This document shows positions 31,329 through 38,791 of a DNA stretch of 40,335 bases, in pieces (the stretch's first letter is position 1; each line of letters begins with the position of its first letter). The notes beneath the pieces are model-generated. The model did not search any database, was not told the origin of the DNA, and worked only from the letters and a program-made list of their open reading frames with translations. The stretch is from a virus, in the IMG/VR virus record IMGVR_UViG_3300020470_000053, positions 1 to 40,335 of that record. One strand, 5' to 3'. The position numbers and the translations under genes were made by a program.

Positions 31329-31481
31329 ATGAGTGTTATCATCTACCAAGAACATTGTGAGTTCTTAGAGAAAGAAAACAAAAAACTCAAAAGAGAAATT
31401 AGTTTTCTTAGAACTCAATTAGAACTTAAGACTTATGGTCGTATAAAACCCTTTAAGTCCAAAGATAATGAAAGCTATTAG
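31329..31481 (+). CDS. Small coiled-coil protein
   Basis: This 50-residue protein (MSVIIYQEHCEFLEKENKKL...) has a leucine-heptad helix over about residues 12-33 and a basic end. It overlaps the next gene by 14 bases. No function recognised; a small regulator or structural helper is possible. Confidence 0.6.
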   Translation: MSVIIYQEHCEFLEKENKKLKREISFLRTQLELKTYGRIKPFKSKDNESY

Positions 31482-31632
31482 ATGGACTGCTCAGATATTA
31501 CTTGAGTCAAATAGGTTACAAAAGGTTGAGTTCCTTTGTAATTCTAATCTGAGACAGGATGCTGAACAAAGATGTAAATCATTGTTTGGAGTTTCAGATG
31601 TCAGACAATTGACTAGGGTATGGGGTTCCTAA
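31468..31632 (+). CDS. Small hypothetical protein
   Basis: ATG 31468 encodes 54 residues (MKAIRWTAQILLESNRLQKV...), a helical basic protein with two Cys and the end RQLTRVWGS. It overlaps its upstream neighbour by 14 bases, the usual style here. Nothing further is visible. Confidence 0.55.
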   Translation: MKAIRWTAQILLESNRLQKVEFLCNSNLRQDAEQRCKSLFGVSDVRQLTRVWGS

Positions 31633-31693
31633 CCTAGTCAGTGAGTCCACACACAAATAGGTATTTTTTACTACGGTACGGTCTAAATAGTGT

Positions 31694-31699
31694 TATAAT
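31694..31699 (+). promoter_or_regulatory. Possible -10 box before GTG gene
   Basis: TATAAT (31694-31699) lies 24 bases before the GTG start at 31723. No convincing -35 is seen 17 bp upstream. A TCTAAATA late-type box (31682-31689) is adjacent and may be the real signal. Confidence 0.35.
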
Positions 31700-31722
31700 A
31701 TGCGAGCCCACGGCTATAAATC

Positions 31723-31881
31723 GTGTCTCATTACACAGTCGGTTATCACGACACACAATTGCATCATCTAGAGATTTGCGAATACGCAGATGATGCTTAC
31801 GAAGCAATAGAACACAGTAAAGAGGATGTTTCCTATCTAAAGGAACATCCTCATTTTATTGACTATTGTTTAAAGGAGTAG
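31723..31881 (+). CDS. Small hypothetical protein with GTG start
   Basis: GTG 31723 to TAG 31879 encodes 52 residues rich in His, Asp, Glu and Tyr (MSHYTVGYHDTQLHHLEICE...). An in-frame stop at 31717 excludes an upstream start. The stop lies four bases before the plastocyanin gene, so the two are probably cotranscribed. The His and acidic content could bind metal, but no family is recognised. Confidence 0.65.
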   Translation: MSHYTVGYHDTQLHHLEICEYADDAYEAIEHSKEDVSYLKEHPHFIDYCLKE

Positions 31882-31885
31882 TATA

Positions 31886-32266
31886 ATGTCAACAATAACA
31901 AAACATAAACATGAAATCATGTGGTGGATGAGTAGACTAACAGTGATGGTAGTATCACTATTCCTTTCAATGACTTTAGCAGCACAAGCATATGCTGCAG
32001 AAATACAGATGGGTTCAGGAGGCATGTTAGTCTTTGAACCATGTGAACTAACGGTTGCCGTTGGTGAAAGTGTTACCTTTGTTAACAACGAACTACCTCC
32101 ACATAATGTAATGTTTGATGAACCTTATCAAGAAATGTCTCATAGTGATCTAGCATTTACATCTGGTGAAACTTTTGATGTTACTTTTGATACAGCAGGT
32201 GATTACTACTTCCAATGTGATCCTCATGCTGGTGCTGGTATGAAAGGAGTTATACACGTTAAGTAA
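31886..32266 (+). CDS. petE: Plastocyanin
   Basis: This 126-residue protein has a signal for lumen export (about residues 15-38, ending AQAYAA before EIQMGS). The mature domain carries the type 1 copper ligands: His in NELPPHNVMF, and Cys, His and Met in FQCDPHAGAGMKG. It shuttles electrons from cytochrome b6f to photosystem I. Phage copies are known in cyanophages and help keep electron flow going. It is coupled to the next gene by TAATG. Confidence 0.92.
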   Translation: MSTITKHKHEIMWWMSRLTVMVVSLFLSMTLAAQAYAAEIQMGSGGMLVFEPCELTVAVGESVTFVNNELPPHNVMFDEPYQEMSHSDLAFTSGETFDVTFDTAGDYYFQCDPHAGAGMKGVIHVK

Positions 32267-32463
32267 TGAATGAATTTACCTTTACTGATGAGGAACTTCA
32301 GTGCTTACGAGTGTGTTTACAGAATGCACCAGCACCATATGATATAACATTAAAGAAGTTAGTATCTGAAATTGAAGATAAGATCGGTCTTCCAATTAAA
32401 CCAAAGGTAGAACCATTAAGGATGCCTAAGTATGATCTAACAAAATATGGAATAACAGATTAA
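32266..32463 (+). CDS. Small hypothetical protein
   Basis: This 65-residue protein (MNEFTFTDEELQCLRVCLQN...) starts on the plastocyanin stop (TAATG) and ends two bases before purM. It has an acidic helical N-terminus with two Cys and a proline-rich middle (LPIKPKVEPLRMPKY). Possible regulator; function unknown. Confidence 0.55.
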   Translation: MNEFTFTDEELQCLRVCLQNAPAPYDITLKKLVSEIEDKIGLPIKPKVEPLRMPKYDLTKYGITD

Positions 32464-32465
32464 TT

Positions 32466-33395
32466 ATGAACTATAAAGATGCAGGTGTTGACATTGATGC
32501 TGGTAATGTTTTTGTTGAGAACCTAAAAAAGAGAGTACCCCACATAGGGGGATTTGGTGGTATGTTTAAAGTACCTGCTGGATACGAGAGACCTATATTA
32601 GTTTCTGGTACTGATGGTGTAGGTACTAAGATGAATATATGCAGAGTTGCTAATGATTATAAAACCATTGGTATGGATCTAGTTGCCATGTGTGTCAACG
32701 ATGTTATCACTTGTGGTGCTAAACCATTATATTTTTTAGATTATATTTCTACACCAAAGTTAAATTCTGAAGTGGAAGATATAGTTGATGGTATTATAGA
32801 AGGATGTAAGATAGCAGAAGTAGAACTTATTGGTGGAGAGACAGCAGAACATTTTAGACAAAGGGATTATGATCTTGCTGGTTTCTGTACTGGTATTGTC
32901 GAGGAGAATGAAATAATAGATGGTAAGTTAATTGAGAAAGGTGATGTAGTTATTGGTATAGAGAGTAGTGGTCTTCATAGTAATGGATATACATTGATTA
33001 ATGATATGCTCTGGAGACATAAGATATATTGGAAAGATACTCCTGAGTTACTTAATACTACTCACATATATTCACCTTTAATAAAAGATCTATTGAGAGA
33101 TTTTCCTATCCTTGGTATGTCACACATTACAGGTGGTGGTATTCCAGAGAATCTTCCACGTTGTATTCCTGATGGATTAACTGCAAGAGTTGATTATAAT
33201 TCTTGGACACTACCACACATCTTTAAGAAGATTCAACTTGCTGGTGAGATACCAGAGGAAGAAATGAAGAGAGTATTCAATCTTGGTATAGGATACTGTT
33301 TAGTAGTTCCTGAAGAAGTATCAACAGATATTCAATTAAAAATACACGGTCACGGATATAAGTCTTGGGTTATCGGAGAGATATCTGATATATAA
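32466..33395 (+). CDS. purM: Phosphoribosylaminoimidazole synthetase (AIR synthetase)
   Basis: This 309-residue protein is a slightly short PurM, which converts FGAM to AIR in purine synthesis. It has MNYKDAGVDIDAGNV, SGTDGVGTKMNI (ATP binding), LVAMCVNDVITCGAKPL, LIGGETAEHF, ESSGLHSNGYTL and HITGGGIPENLPR. Phage purine genes supply dATP/dGTP and ATP during infection. A CCCC-ACATA-GGGG hairpin lies in the 5' part (32538-32550). It follows a small gene by two bases. Confidence 0.95.
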   Translation: MNYKDAGVDIDAGNVFVENLKKRVPHIGGFGGMFKVPAGYERPILVSGTDGVGTKMNICRVANDYKTIGMDLVAMCVNDVITCGAKPLYFLDYISTPKLNSEVEDIVDGIIEGCKIAEVELIGGETAEHFRQRDYDLAGFCTGIVEENEIIDGKLIEKGDVVIGIESSGLHSNGYTLINDMLWRHKIYWKDTPELLNTTHIYSPLIKDLLRDFPILGMSHITGGGIPENLPRCIPDGLTARVDYNSWTLPHIFKKIQLAGEIPEEEMKRVFNLGIGYCLVVPEEVSTDIQLKIHGHGYKSWVIGEISDI

Positions 33396-33417
33396 TAATG
33401 AACCTGCCAGTGTTCTA

Positions 33418-33627
33418 ATGAAACCTGATAAATTCTCTCTTAATAGTCCCGAAAAAGAATTCATGTATGAACAGATGTCAAGAGAGATTGATGAATATGA
33501 TGACATGGATGAATTGAAATCTGATTTCAAACAATGGATCAGATTGTGTCTTAAACAAAAGGAAATGGCTGAGGATCTATTAAAATCAAGTTTACAAAGT
33601 GAAGTACATGAATCAACAAAAAATTAA
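33418..33627 (+). CDS. Small acidic hypothetical protein
   Basis: This 69-residue protein (MKPDKFSLNSPEKEFMYEQM...) is charged and helical, with a long acidic segment (REIDEYDDMDELKSDF). It overlaps the DUF2997 gene by 20 bases. No motif recognised. Confidence 0.55.
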   Translation: MKPDKFSLNSPEKEFMYEQMSREIDEYDDMDELKSDFKQWIRLCLKQKEMAEDLLKSSLQSEVHESTKN

Positions 33628-33829
33628 GTTTACTATCAGACAAGATGGGTTAGTTACGGAAGAAGTTTTCGGTGCTATAGGTAATGAATGTCAAGATATA
33701 ACTAAATCTATAGAAGAGAAACTTGGTGATGTTACCTATATAGAAACTAAACCAGAATACTATCAACAAAAAAATGTCACACTTCAGTACGATAAAAACC
33801 AAGATCAAACACAAACCACAACTAATTGA
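33608..33829 (+). CDS. DUF2997 domain protein
   Basis: ATG 33608 (I prefer this over the GTG at 33599) gives 73 residues: KIKFTIRQDGLVTEEVFGAI, GNECQDITKSIEEKLGD and a YIETKPEYY motif, the pattern of the cyanobacterial DUF2997 family. In cyanobacteria this family lies beside the Ycf35 (DUF1257) gene, as it does here, so the pair was probably acquired together from a host. Its 3' end overlaps the ycf35 start by 56 bases in another frame. Biochemical role unknown. Confidence 0.8.
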   Translation: MNQQKIKFTIRQDGLVTEEVFGAIGNECQDITKSIEEKLGDVTYIETKPEYYQQKNVTLQYDKNQDQTQTTTN

Positions 33830-34157
33830 AGCATTAGAACTACTACAGTATAATGTGGATGTTGATGTTAAGTTAGAGAATCCTCTTGATCATGAACACA
33901 AACAATGGAATGTTGATGTTGCTGTTGGTGATGACATTGGATTTAGACTTAACAAGGAAGGTGTTTATGAACTTGTTACAGATCTTGAAACTTGGAGTCA
34001 ACCTATTCCACCAGAAAGATTCATTGATAAGGTTACTCAACAGTATGCTAGAATGACTGTACATAATAGTGTTAAGGAAATGGGATTCCAAGTTGAAGAG
34101 GAATGGGAAATGGATGATAACTCTATTGAATTGGTTGTGACAAGATGGGTGACGTAG
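33774..34157 (+). CDS. ycf35: Ycf35 (DUF1257) family protein
   Basis: This 127-residue protein matches the cyanobacterial and plastid Ycf35 family: MSHFSTIKTKIKHKPQLIEA, DDIGFRLNKEGVYELVTDL, SQPIPPERFIDKVTQQYA and a C-terminal VVTRWVT. Its function is not established in plastids or cyanobacteria. It overlaps the DUF2997 gene by 56 bases and the next small gene by 13. It is an auxiliary gene of likely host origin. Confidence 0.8.
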   Translation: MSHFSTIKTKIKHKPQLIEALELLQYNVDVDVKLENPLDHEHKQWNVDVAVGDDIGFRLNKEGVYELVTDLETWSQPIPPERFIDKVTQQYARMTVHNSVKEMGFQVEEEWEMDDNSIELVVTRWVT

Positions 34158-34255
34158 TATGGTCAGTTAACATACTGACCGCTCTCTTACTCATTAGTGT
34201 TAGTATTGTGATATACTACATATTAATGTACGACACCTTCTATCCTAATGATTAG
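34145..34255 (+). CDS. Small single-pass membrane protein
   Basis: ATG 34145 to TAG 34253 encodes 36 residues, MGDVVWSVNILTALLLISVS then IVIYYILMYDTFYPND. One hydrophobic helix spans about residues 8-28. It overlaps both ycf35 and the next gene (13 and 8 bases). The size resembles small photosystem subunits, but the sequence matches none of them that I recognise. Confidence 0.55.
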   Translation: MGDVVWSVNILTALLLISVSIVIYYILMYDTFYPND

Positions 34256-34574
34256 GTTACTTCCTGATGTTTTCTATTCAACTAAGTATCAACCTTGGGT
34301 GTTACCTGAGAAGTATGGCAGTCAATGGGATACTGAAAAACATAGAGAGGATAGAGCAAAGAATCAGAAGAAACTTCAATATGATAAAGATCGCATGATG
34401 CATGGGTCTGATGTGACAGGACATTCTCCAGATAGCCCTACATATAAAAAGTTTAAAGAGAAGGGTAATGTAGCAAAAGATAAATTACGTAGTGATACTA
34501 GAACTAAAGGTGTTAAGTTTTATGACAAGAAAGGAACGGGTAGAATAAAGGATGGTAAGAAACATTATGACTGA
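34248..34574 (+). CDS. Basic hypothetical protein
   Basis: This 108-residue protein begins MIRLLPDVFYSTKYQPWVLP and is then strongly basic and polar (HREDRAKNQKKLQYDKDR, GRIKDGKKHYD). It may bind nucleic acid or be disordered. No domain recognised. It overlaps the next gene by 8 bases. Confidence 0.55.
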   Translation: MIRLLPDVFYSTKYQPWVLPEKYGSQWDTEKHREDRAKNQKKLQYDKDRMMHGSDVTGHSPDSPTYKKFKEKGNVAKDKLRSDTRTKGVKFYDKKGTGRIKDGKKHYD

Positions 34575-35085
34575 ACATTCACAAGAAACTAAGATAGCAA
34601 TTCTTGAAGCAAAAGTTGATCATATGATGGGTCATGTGACTGAATTGACTAAAAGAGTACGTGCCGTAGAAAAGGTATGTGCTATTGTTAGTGCTGTTGG
34701 TATTGCAGGTGGTGGTATTGTTGGTACTACTGTATTAAATCCACAGAAGGCAGAAGCATGTTCACTACCTGCGGATGGATCAGAATTTGTTTGTCCACCT
34801 CATACTGGTGTGTTAGAGAAACCTGTTGCAGTTTCTATACCAGAGGAGGAAGAAGATATACCTTATACTAATACTGTTACGTTATATGACAGTAGAATAG
34901 CGCATATGGGGCATTCATTTCCCACTGCAGGTGAATGGATACAAAAGATGAGAGAACGTGAATCAAGAATTCAGAGAACTCCAGTAGAGGAGATGATAAA
35001 TAATACACTTACTGATTACCAAAATGGGAGCAATGACCCCACCGAGCAGGAAGTCCTGCTACAACTTCCGAGTGACGGAGATTAA
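34567..35085 (+). CDS. Coiled-coil membrane protein
   Basis: I start at ATG 34567 (alternative ATG 34552). The 172-residue product has an N-terminal helix (about residues 5-36), a hydrophobic segment (VCAIVSAVGIAGGGIVGTTV, about residues 37-56), then a polar region with an EEEEDIPY patch. A layout of coiled coil then membrane segment also occurs in the protein at 1912. Function unknown. Its 3' end overlaps the nuclease gene by 62 bases. Confidence 0.55.
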   Translation: MTEHSQETKIAILEAKVDHMMGHVTELTKRVRAVEKVCAIVSAVGIAGGGIVGTTVLNPQKAEACSLPADGSEFVCPPHTGVLEKPVAVSIPEEEEDIPYTNTVTLYDSRIAHMGHSFPTAGEWIQKMRERESRIQRTPVEEMINNTLTDYQNGSNDPTEQEVLLQLPSDGD

Positions 35086-35521
35086 CCGTGTTCTTGACGG
35101 CGATACTATTGATGTCACCATTGATCTCGGTTTTGATTTATTCAAGAAAGAAAGAGTTAGAGTTGCAGGAGTTGATACGCCAGAAAAGAGAACAAGAGAC
35201 CTTGAAGAGAAGGCACTGGGAATAGATGCTACTAACTGGTTGAAGAAGAAGTTAGAAGATACTATTGCAGGAGATGGAGATGAACTTACTATTCGTACCG
35301 AACTTGTAGGTGGTATGGGTAAGTACGGTAGACTTCTAGGATGGTTATATATAAATGAAGATCTTGTTTCACTTAACGAACAAATGATTGACGAAGGTTA
35401 TGCTTGGGCATATGATGGTGGAACAAAACAAAAAGACTTCGAAACCTTACGTGAAATTCGTAGAGCCCACGGTAGTTTAGAACCTGAAGAGGGAGACGGA
35501 TTGCCTGAAACTTTAATTTAA
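35024..35521 (+). CDS. Staphylococcal-nuclease-like (SNase) protein
   Basis: A 165-residue protein has the SNase core: VLDGDTIDVTIDLG, VRVAGVDTPEKR (Asp, Glu and Arg of the active site) and KYGRLLGWLY, with the second catalytic Arg. It should cut DNA or RNA with Ca2+. No signal peptide is visible, so it probably acts in the cytoplasm, perhaps degrading host nucleic acid. Start could be 35024 or 35033. It overlaps the membrane-protein gene by 62 bases. Confidence 0.85.
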   Translation: MGAMTPPSRKSCYNFRVTEINRVLDGDTIDVTIDLGFDLFKKERVRVAGVDTPEKRTRDLEEKALGIDATNWLKKKLEDTIAGDGDELTIRTELVGGMGKYGRLLGWLYINEDLVSLNEQMIDEGYAWAYDGGTKQKDFETLREIRRAHGSLEPEEGDGLPETLI

Positions 35522-35530
35522 TGTAATATT

Positions 35531-35794
35531 ATGCCTGTATACAGAGATTATGAGATTAGAATTAATCTCAATGAATTGATCGAAAAAAGAATACCTTGTT
35601 GCGATCTTCTGCATCCTGACCATTGTTTTTCTGCAGATCAGATATCACAAATTGCTCATGATATTAATATGGATCTGGATTTACATCCAGTCTATCATCA
35701 AATTGATGAACATATTATGAGGTATGTAAAAGCAGCAGGGATAGATAACTCAGATCACTGGGTTGAAAAAAAATTACCAGATTTAAAGGAGTAA
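35531..35794 (+). CDS. Small hypothetical protein
   Basis: This 87-residue protein begins MPVYRDYEIRINLNELIEKR and contains a CC pair and several His residues in the middle (IPCCDLLHPDHCFSADQ). It is polar and helical overall. The Cys-His cluster may bind metal. Function unknown. Confidence 0.55.
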   Translation: MPVYRDYEIRINLNELIEKRIPCCDLLHPDHCFSADQISQIAHDINMDLDLHPVYHQIDEHIMRYVKAAGIDNSDHWVEKKLPDLKE

Positions 35795-35798
35795 ACTA

Positions 35799-36011
35799 AT
35801 GCACCATAATCATACTATTGCAGAACTGCCTCTGCCTAAAGTTGAATTGCCATCAAAGGTAACAGAAATAATAGAAACTGTACCAGAAATACAACAAGCT
35901 CTAGAACCAGAACCATCAGGACTTAATTGGTATCAGGGTGTAGGTATAGTAGCTTTAGTTGTTATAGTTGCAGCTGCTATCAAGAAATATGGTTGTTGTA
36001 AAAAGAAATGA
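35799..36011 (+). CDS. Small single-pass membrane protein
   Basis: A 70-residue protein has a His-rich start, a charged helical middle and one hydrophobic segment (YQGVGIVALVVIVAAAI, about residues 45-62) with a basic Cys-containing tail (KKYGCCKKK). It overlaps the next gene by 4 bases. Function unknown. Confidence 0.6.
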   Translation: MHHNHTIAELPLPKVELPSKVTEIIETVPEIQQALEPEPSGLNWYQGVGIVALVVIVAAAIKKYGCCKKK

Positions 36012-36184
36012 CAAAAGATTCTTCAACACTTTTATTCAGTAAAATAAAAGAGACTGCTCATAACATCAAGGAATGGGATAAGAAATGGGCAAGAAAGATT
36101 CAGGACAAGTTTAACTTGACTGATTATCAGATGCTTTGCCTTTCATTTGCTAAGGGTGTTATAATAGGGGCGATTATTTTATAA
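36008..36184 (+). CDS. Small basic hypothetical protein
   Basis: ATG 36008 gives 58 residues (MTKDSSTLLFSKIKETAHNI...) with a basic helix (DKKWARKIQDKFNLT) and a short hydrophobic end (SFAKGVIIGAIIL). The previous stop overlaps it as ATGA. It may be membrane-peripheral. No family recognised. Confidence 0.6.
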   Translation: MTKDSSTLLFSKIKETAHNIKEWDKKWARKIQDKFNLTDYQMLCLSFAKGVIIGAIIL

Positions 36185-36185
36185 T

Positions 36186-36470
36186 ATGACTGTACACCGA
36201 ATTAGGTTATCGAAAATGCAAAAAATTATCAATGTACTTGCTCTTGCGTCTAGCGTTGTATCTCTTGCCGTTGTTGGCACTGGTGCTTACGTTTATGTAC
36301 AAAGGGATGCAATCATAGAAAACATCAAGGAGAAAGCAATGGAATCAGTTCTTGGTGGTGCTGGATTAGGAGGATCTCTTGGTGGAGATACTCTTCCTTT
36401 AGGAACTAATGATCTTGCCGCACCTCAAGCACCACAGGCTTCTCTTCCTGAACCACCTGTACAATTCTAA
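36186..36470 (+). CDS. Membrane protein with Gly/Pro-rich tail
   Basis: This 94-residue protein (start 36186, alternative Met at 36216) has a basic start, one hydrophobic segment (NVLALASSVVSLAVVGTGAY, about residues 16-35), a short helix, then a Gly-rich stretch (GGAGLGGSLGGD) and a Pro-rich end. Structural or envelope-linked role possible. It joins the next gene by TAATG. Confidence 0.55.
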   Translation: MTVHRIRLSKMQKIINVLALASSVVSLAVVGTGAYVYVQRDAIIENIKEKAMESVLGGAGLGGSLGGDTLPLGTNDLAAPQAPQASLPEPPVQF

Positions 36471-36733
36471 TGGACATACAAAAAGTTGCTAGTACTGGAA
36501 CTGCCGTCGCCGTAATAGGTGGCGGTTCCATATTTGGTGGTAACTATGCTATTGATCAGGCAACTGGTGGACCTGAGAAAAGAATCAAAGCAAAACAATC
36601 AGAACTTCAACTCATAGTAAGAGAAGAAGTTCGTAGTGCTTTAAGAGAGATGCTACCTACATCAACAGGTGGTGTTATGAGAATAGATCAACCACAAGAC
36701 TACAGACAAGAGATTCCTAATGGAACTAAATGA
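36470..36733 (+). CDS. Small hypothetical protein
   Basis: An 87-residue protein has a Gly-rich N-terminal segment (AVAVIGGGSIFGGNYAI) and a charged helical middle (KRIKAKQSELQLIVREEVRS). The stop overlaps the NifU-like gene by 14 bases. No known family. The Gly-rich start could be membrane-associated. Confidence 0.5.
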   Translation: MDIQKVASTGTAVAVIGGGSIFGGNYAIDQATGGPEKRIKAKQSELQLIVREEVRSALREMLPTSTGGVMRIDQPQDYRQEIPNGTK

Positions 36734-36959
36734 TTTAAATGTGAACAATGTATTAGATGAGATACGACCTTACATTGAAGCGGATGGTGGTTATCTTGAA
36801 TACATTGCAATAGATTATCTTGATGAAGGCCCTATTGTTATGGTTAGAATGTTAGGTGCATGTAGAGGTTGTTCTATGAGTGAACAAACTATGACTATGG
36901 GTATAGAAAAATTAGTTAAGGAAAGATTTCCTGAAGTTCAAAAAGTTATATCTGTTTAA
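36720..36959 (+). CDS. NifU-like Fe-S cluster scaffold domain
   Basis: This 79-residue protein is the NifU C-terminal (Nfu) domain: VLDEIRPYIEADGGYLEYIA, IVMVRMLGACRGCSMSEQTM with the CxxC cluster ligands, and MGIEKLVKERFPEV. Nfu proteins carry Fe-S clusters to apo-proteins. In the phage it may support cluster-dependent host photosystem I or other redox proteins. The stop is three bases before a convergent minus-strand gene, with no terminator hairpin visible. Confidence 0.9.
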   Translation: MELNDLNVNNVLDEIRPYIEADGGYLEYIAIDYLDEGPIVMVRMLGACRGCSMSEQTMTMGIEKLVKERFPEVQKVISV

Positions 36960-36962
36960 ATT

Positions 36963-37892
36963 TTATTTGTTCTTCTTTTCATATTCTTTTTTCTTTTTTT
37001 GTTGTTCTTTCTCTCTTTTCTTTTCAGATTTTATTCTTTCAGCATGTTGTTTAGCAAAAGGGATTCCAAGTAAACCTTTCTTTACTCTATACTCATTAGT
37101 TCTTAATTCAGATTGAGTAGGTTTATAAGGAGTCTTACCAAGTGCTTTATTTACTTTACCTAATACTTGTTTAATTGCAGGTTTAAAAACCCTTAGTAGT
37201 AAATCTGCTAGGGGTTTTGCTAATAGTGCAGAAGCACCAGCCACTGCCGCTATGGAAGCCGTTGTTGTAGCAACTTGTGCAGAGGGTAGGTACTGTTCTA
37301 CTACATTGATAGGTTCATACAATTCTACACATACCCATGTTCCTTGTGGTGTCTTTTGTAATTCATGACCCACTACTTTTTCTTTTTCACTAGGCCCTAT
37401 TGCACCAATACGTAGTGACTGAGGGCCAGGACAGTCTATTTCTTCTTTTGTTTTAGGTAATTCTGGTGTCTCTGGTGTATTAATTTCTGGTTCTGGTGGT
37501 GGTGCAACAGGAGGTGCTTTAGATTCATAAGTCATAACCAATTGATCTGGTTCATAATTCATTGCATCATAAGTTGGATATGTACCATCAGGACACAATG
37601 TCATTGCATTCCCTTCATCATTATTAACTAGATTCTTATCTATTGGTACATTATTTTTGTGTCTCTTATCATCTTTGTGCATCTTTACACAACCAGGCAT
37701 ATCTACAATTGGATTACCAATTTGAACAACTACTGGTGGAATTAAGTGATTAATACTTGGTTGTGTAACCATCCAAGATGGAATATAAACATTTGGAATA
37801 TTACTAGTATAGGTTTCTGCAACTTTAATATTCTGAACATTCCATATATTCCTATTACCTATTTCATTAATTTCAATGTTAGGTATACTCAT
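36963..37892 (-). CDS. Minus-strand operon protein 4 (proline-rich, basic tail)
   Basis: This 309-residue protein is the last gene of a four-gene minus-strand operon. It has a polar N-terminus, a proline- and glutamate-rich stretch (APPVAPPPEPEINTPETPE), a hydrophobic segment (TTTASIAAVAGASALLAKPL, about residues 208-227), and a very basic Lys-rich C-terminus (KKREKEQQKKKKEYEKKNK). Structural or envelope protein is a guess. It is coupled to the gene before it by TAATG. Function unknown. Confidence 0.6.
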   Translation of the reverse strand: MSIPNIEINEIGNRNIWNVQNIKVAETYTSNIPNVYIPSWMVTQPSINHLIPPVVVQIGNPIVDMPGCVKMHKDDKRHKNNVPIDKNLVNNDEGNAMTLCPDGTYPTYDAMNYEPDQLVMTYESKAPPVAPPPEPEINTPETPELPKTKEEIDCPGPQSLRIGAIGPSEKEKVVGHELQKTPQGTWVCVELYEPINVVEQYLPSAQVATTTASIAAVAGASALLAKPLADLLLRVFKPAIKQVLGKVNKALGKTPYKPTQSELRTNEYRVKKGLLGIPFAKQHAERIKSEKKREKEQQKKKKEYEKKNK

Positions 37893-38791
37893 TAGTCTTT
37901 AGTATTTCCAATAGAGAATGTTCCTAGATCTTCTGCAGTACCATTTGCTTGAACTTCTTGAGGTTGTTCTTCTTTAATCTCATTAGTGCCAAGACTATGC
38001 ATATGAGGAGTTACTACACCAGCAGGTTGTACTAACATAACATCAGCACATACACTATAGTATGGTGACTTAGGATGGAACATTATTCCAGCCTTTTTAA
38101 GTTCACCACAGTTCTTAAGTCTTGCTAATTCAAAGTCTAATCTTTTATTTGCAGTCAATTGTACCATTTGATTGATACTTGCCTGTGCTGCTTGTTTACA
38201 TTGTTCTTGTAACGTTTTATCTAATGGTCGTGACCAAGTAGCAGAGACACCTACTGATAGATTATAATTGTCTGTCTGATTCGTTCTTGTTGGCATGTAA
38301 TATAATATTTGGCCTGGATTATCTGGTATACCATCGTCATCATTGTCTGCCATATTATATACTGGATCATCATAGTATGCCTCATAGGGCCGCTTAAAAG
38401 CCATGCCTCCAGTCACATAGGGTGTGATATTCATAGTCGCACCTTGGCATTGTATACCATTACCATAAGTATTAGTTATGTATGGGCCCTGTAACACCTG
38501 TATAGCTTGATTGGTTACTGAGCCAGAGGAATTAGCTATTGGATTAGCCGTAGCACTAACACCACCAACGTCTGTTGCCAATGCGGCCGTCGGACTTAAC
38601 AATGATAGTACTAATGTACCTATTGCGTAAACGTGCTTGTTGTGTCGGTGACGCTTTGGATAGTTGTTGTTCTTTGTATTATTGTCTGATTCTGAAGGCC
38701 TGGCCCAGCGTAACTTTCGGTGAATTGAAAGGCCCCTCCTGGCGTTGTCATGTTGAATGTTGGTTTGTTGTCTAGATCCAATCCTGTCCAT
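37892..38791 (-). CDS. Minus-strand operon protein 3 (exported, Cys-containing)
   Basis: The frame opens at ATG 38791 and gives 299 residues, but the signal-like hydrophobic segment (YAIGTLVLSLLSPTAALATD) sits at about residues 55-74, after a basic Arg/Asn/His-rich extension that lies over the previous gene in another frame (overlap 172 bases). No ATG, GTG or TTG lies between. The rest contains NADNDDDGIPDNPG, resembling a calcium-type Asp loop, and about four Cys. Likely exported; the true start is uncertain. Confidence 0.55.
   Translation of the reverse strand: MDRIGSRQQTNIQHDNARRGLSIHRKLRWARPSESDNNTKNNNYPKRHRHNKHVYAIGTLVLSLLSPTAALATDVGGVSATANPIANSSGSVTNQAIQVLQGPYITNTYGNGIQCQGATMNITPYVTGGMAFKRPYEAYYDDPVYNMADNDDDGIPDNPGQILYYMPTRTNQTDNYNLSVGVSATWSRPLDKTLQEQCKQAAQASINQMVQLTANKRLDFELARLKNCGELKKAGIMFHPKSPYYSVCADVMLVQPAGVVTPHMHSLGTNEIKEEQPQEVQANGTAEDLGTFSIGNTKD

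Noticed and set aside
31268-31330. tRNA-like GTTCGAA near 31313
   Set aside because: Too little sequence for a cloverleaf and no acceptor or anticodon stem pairing around it.
34552-35085. ATG 34552 as start of the coiled-coil membrane protein
   Set aside because: The purine-rich ribosome site abuts it without spacing; ATG 34567 is better placed.
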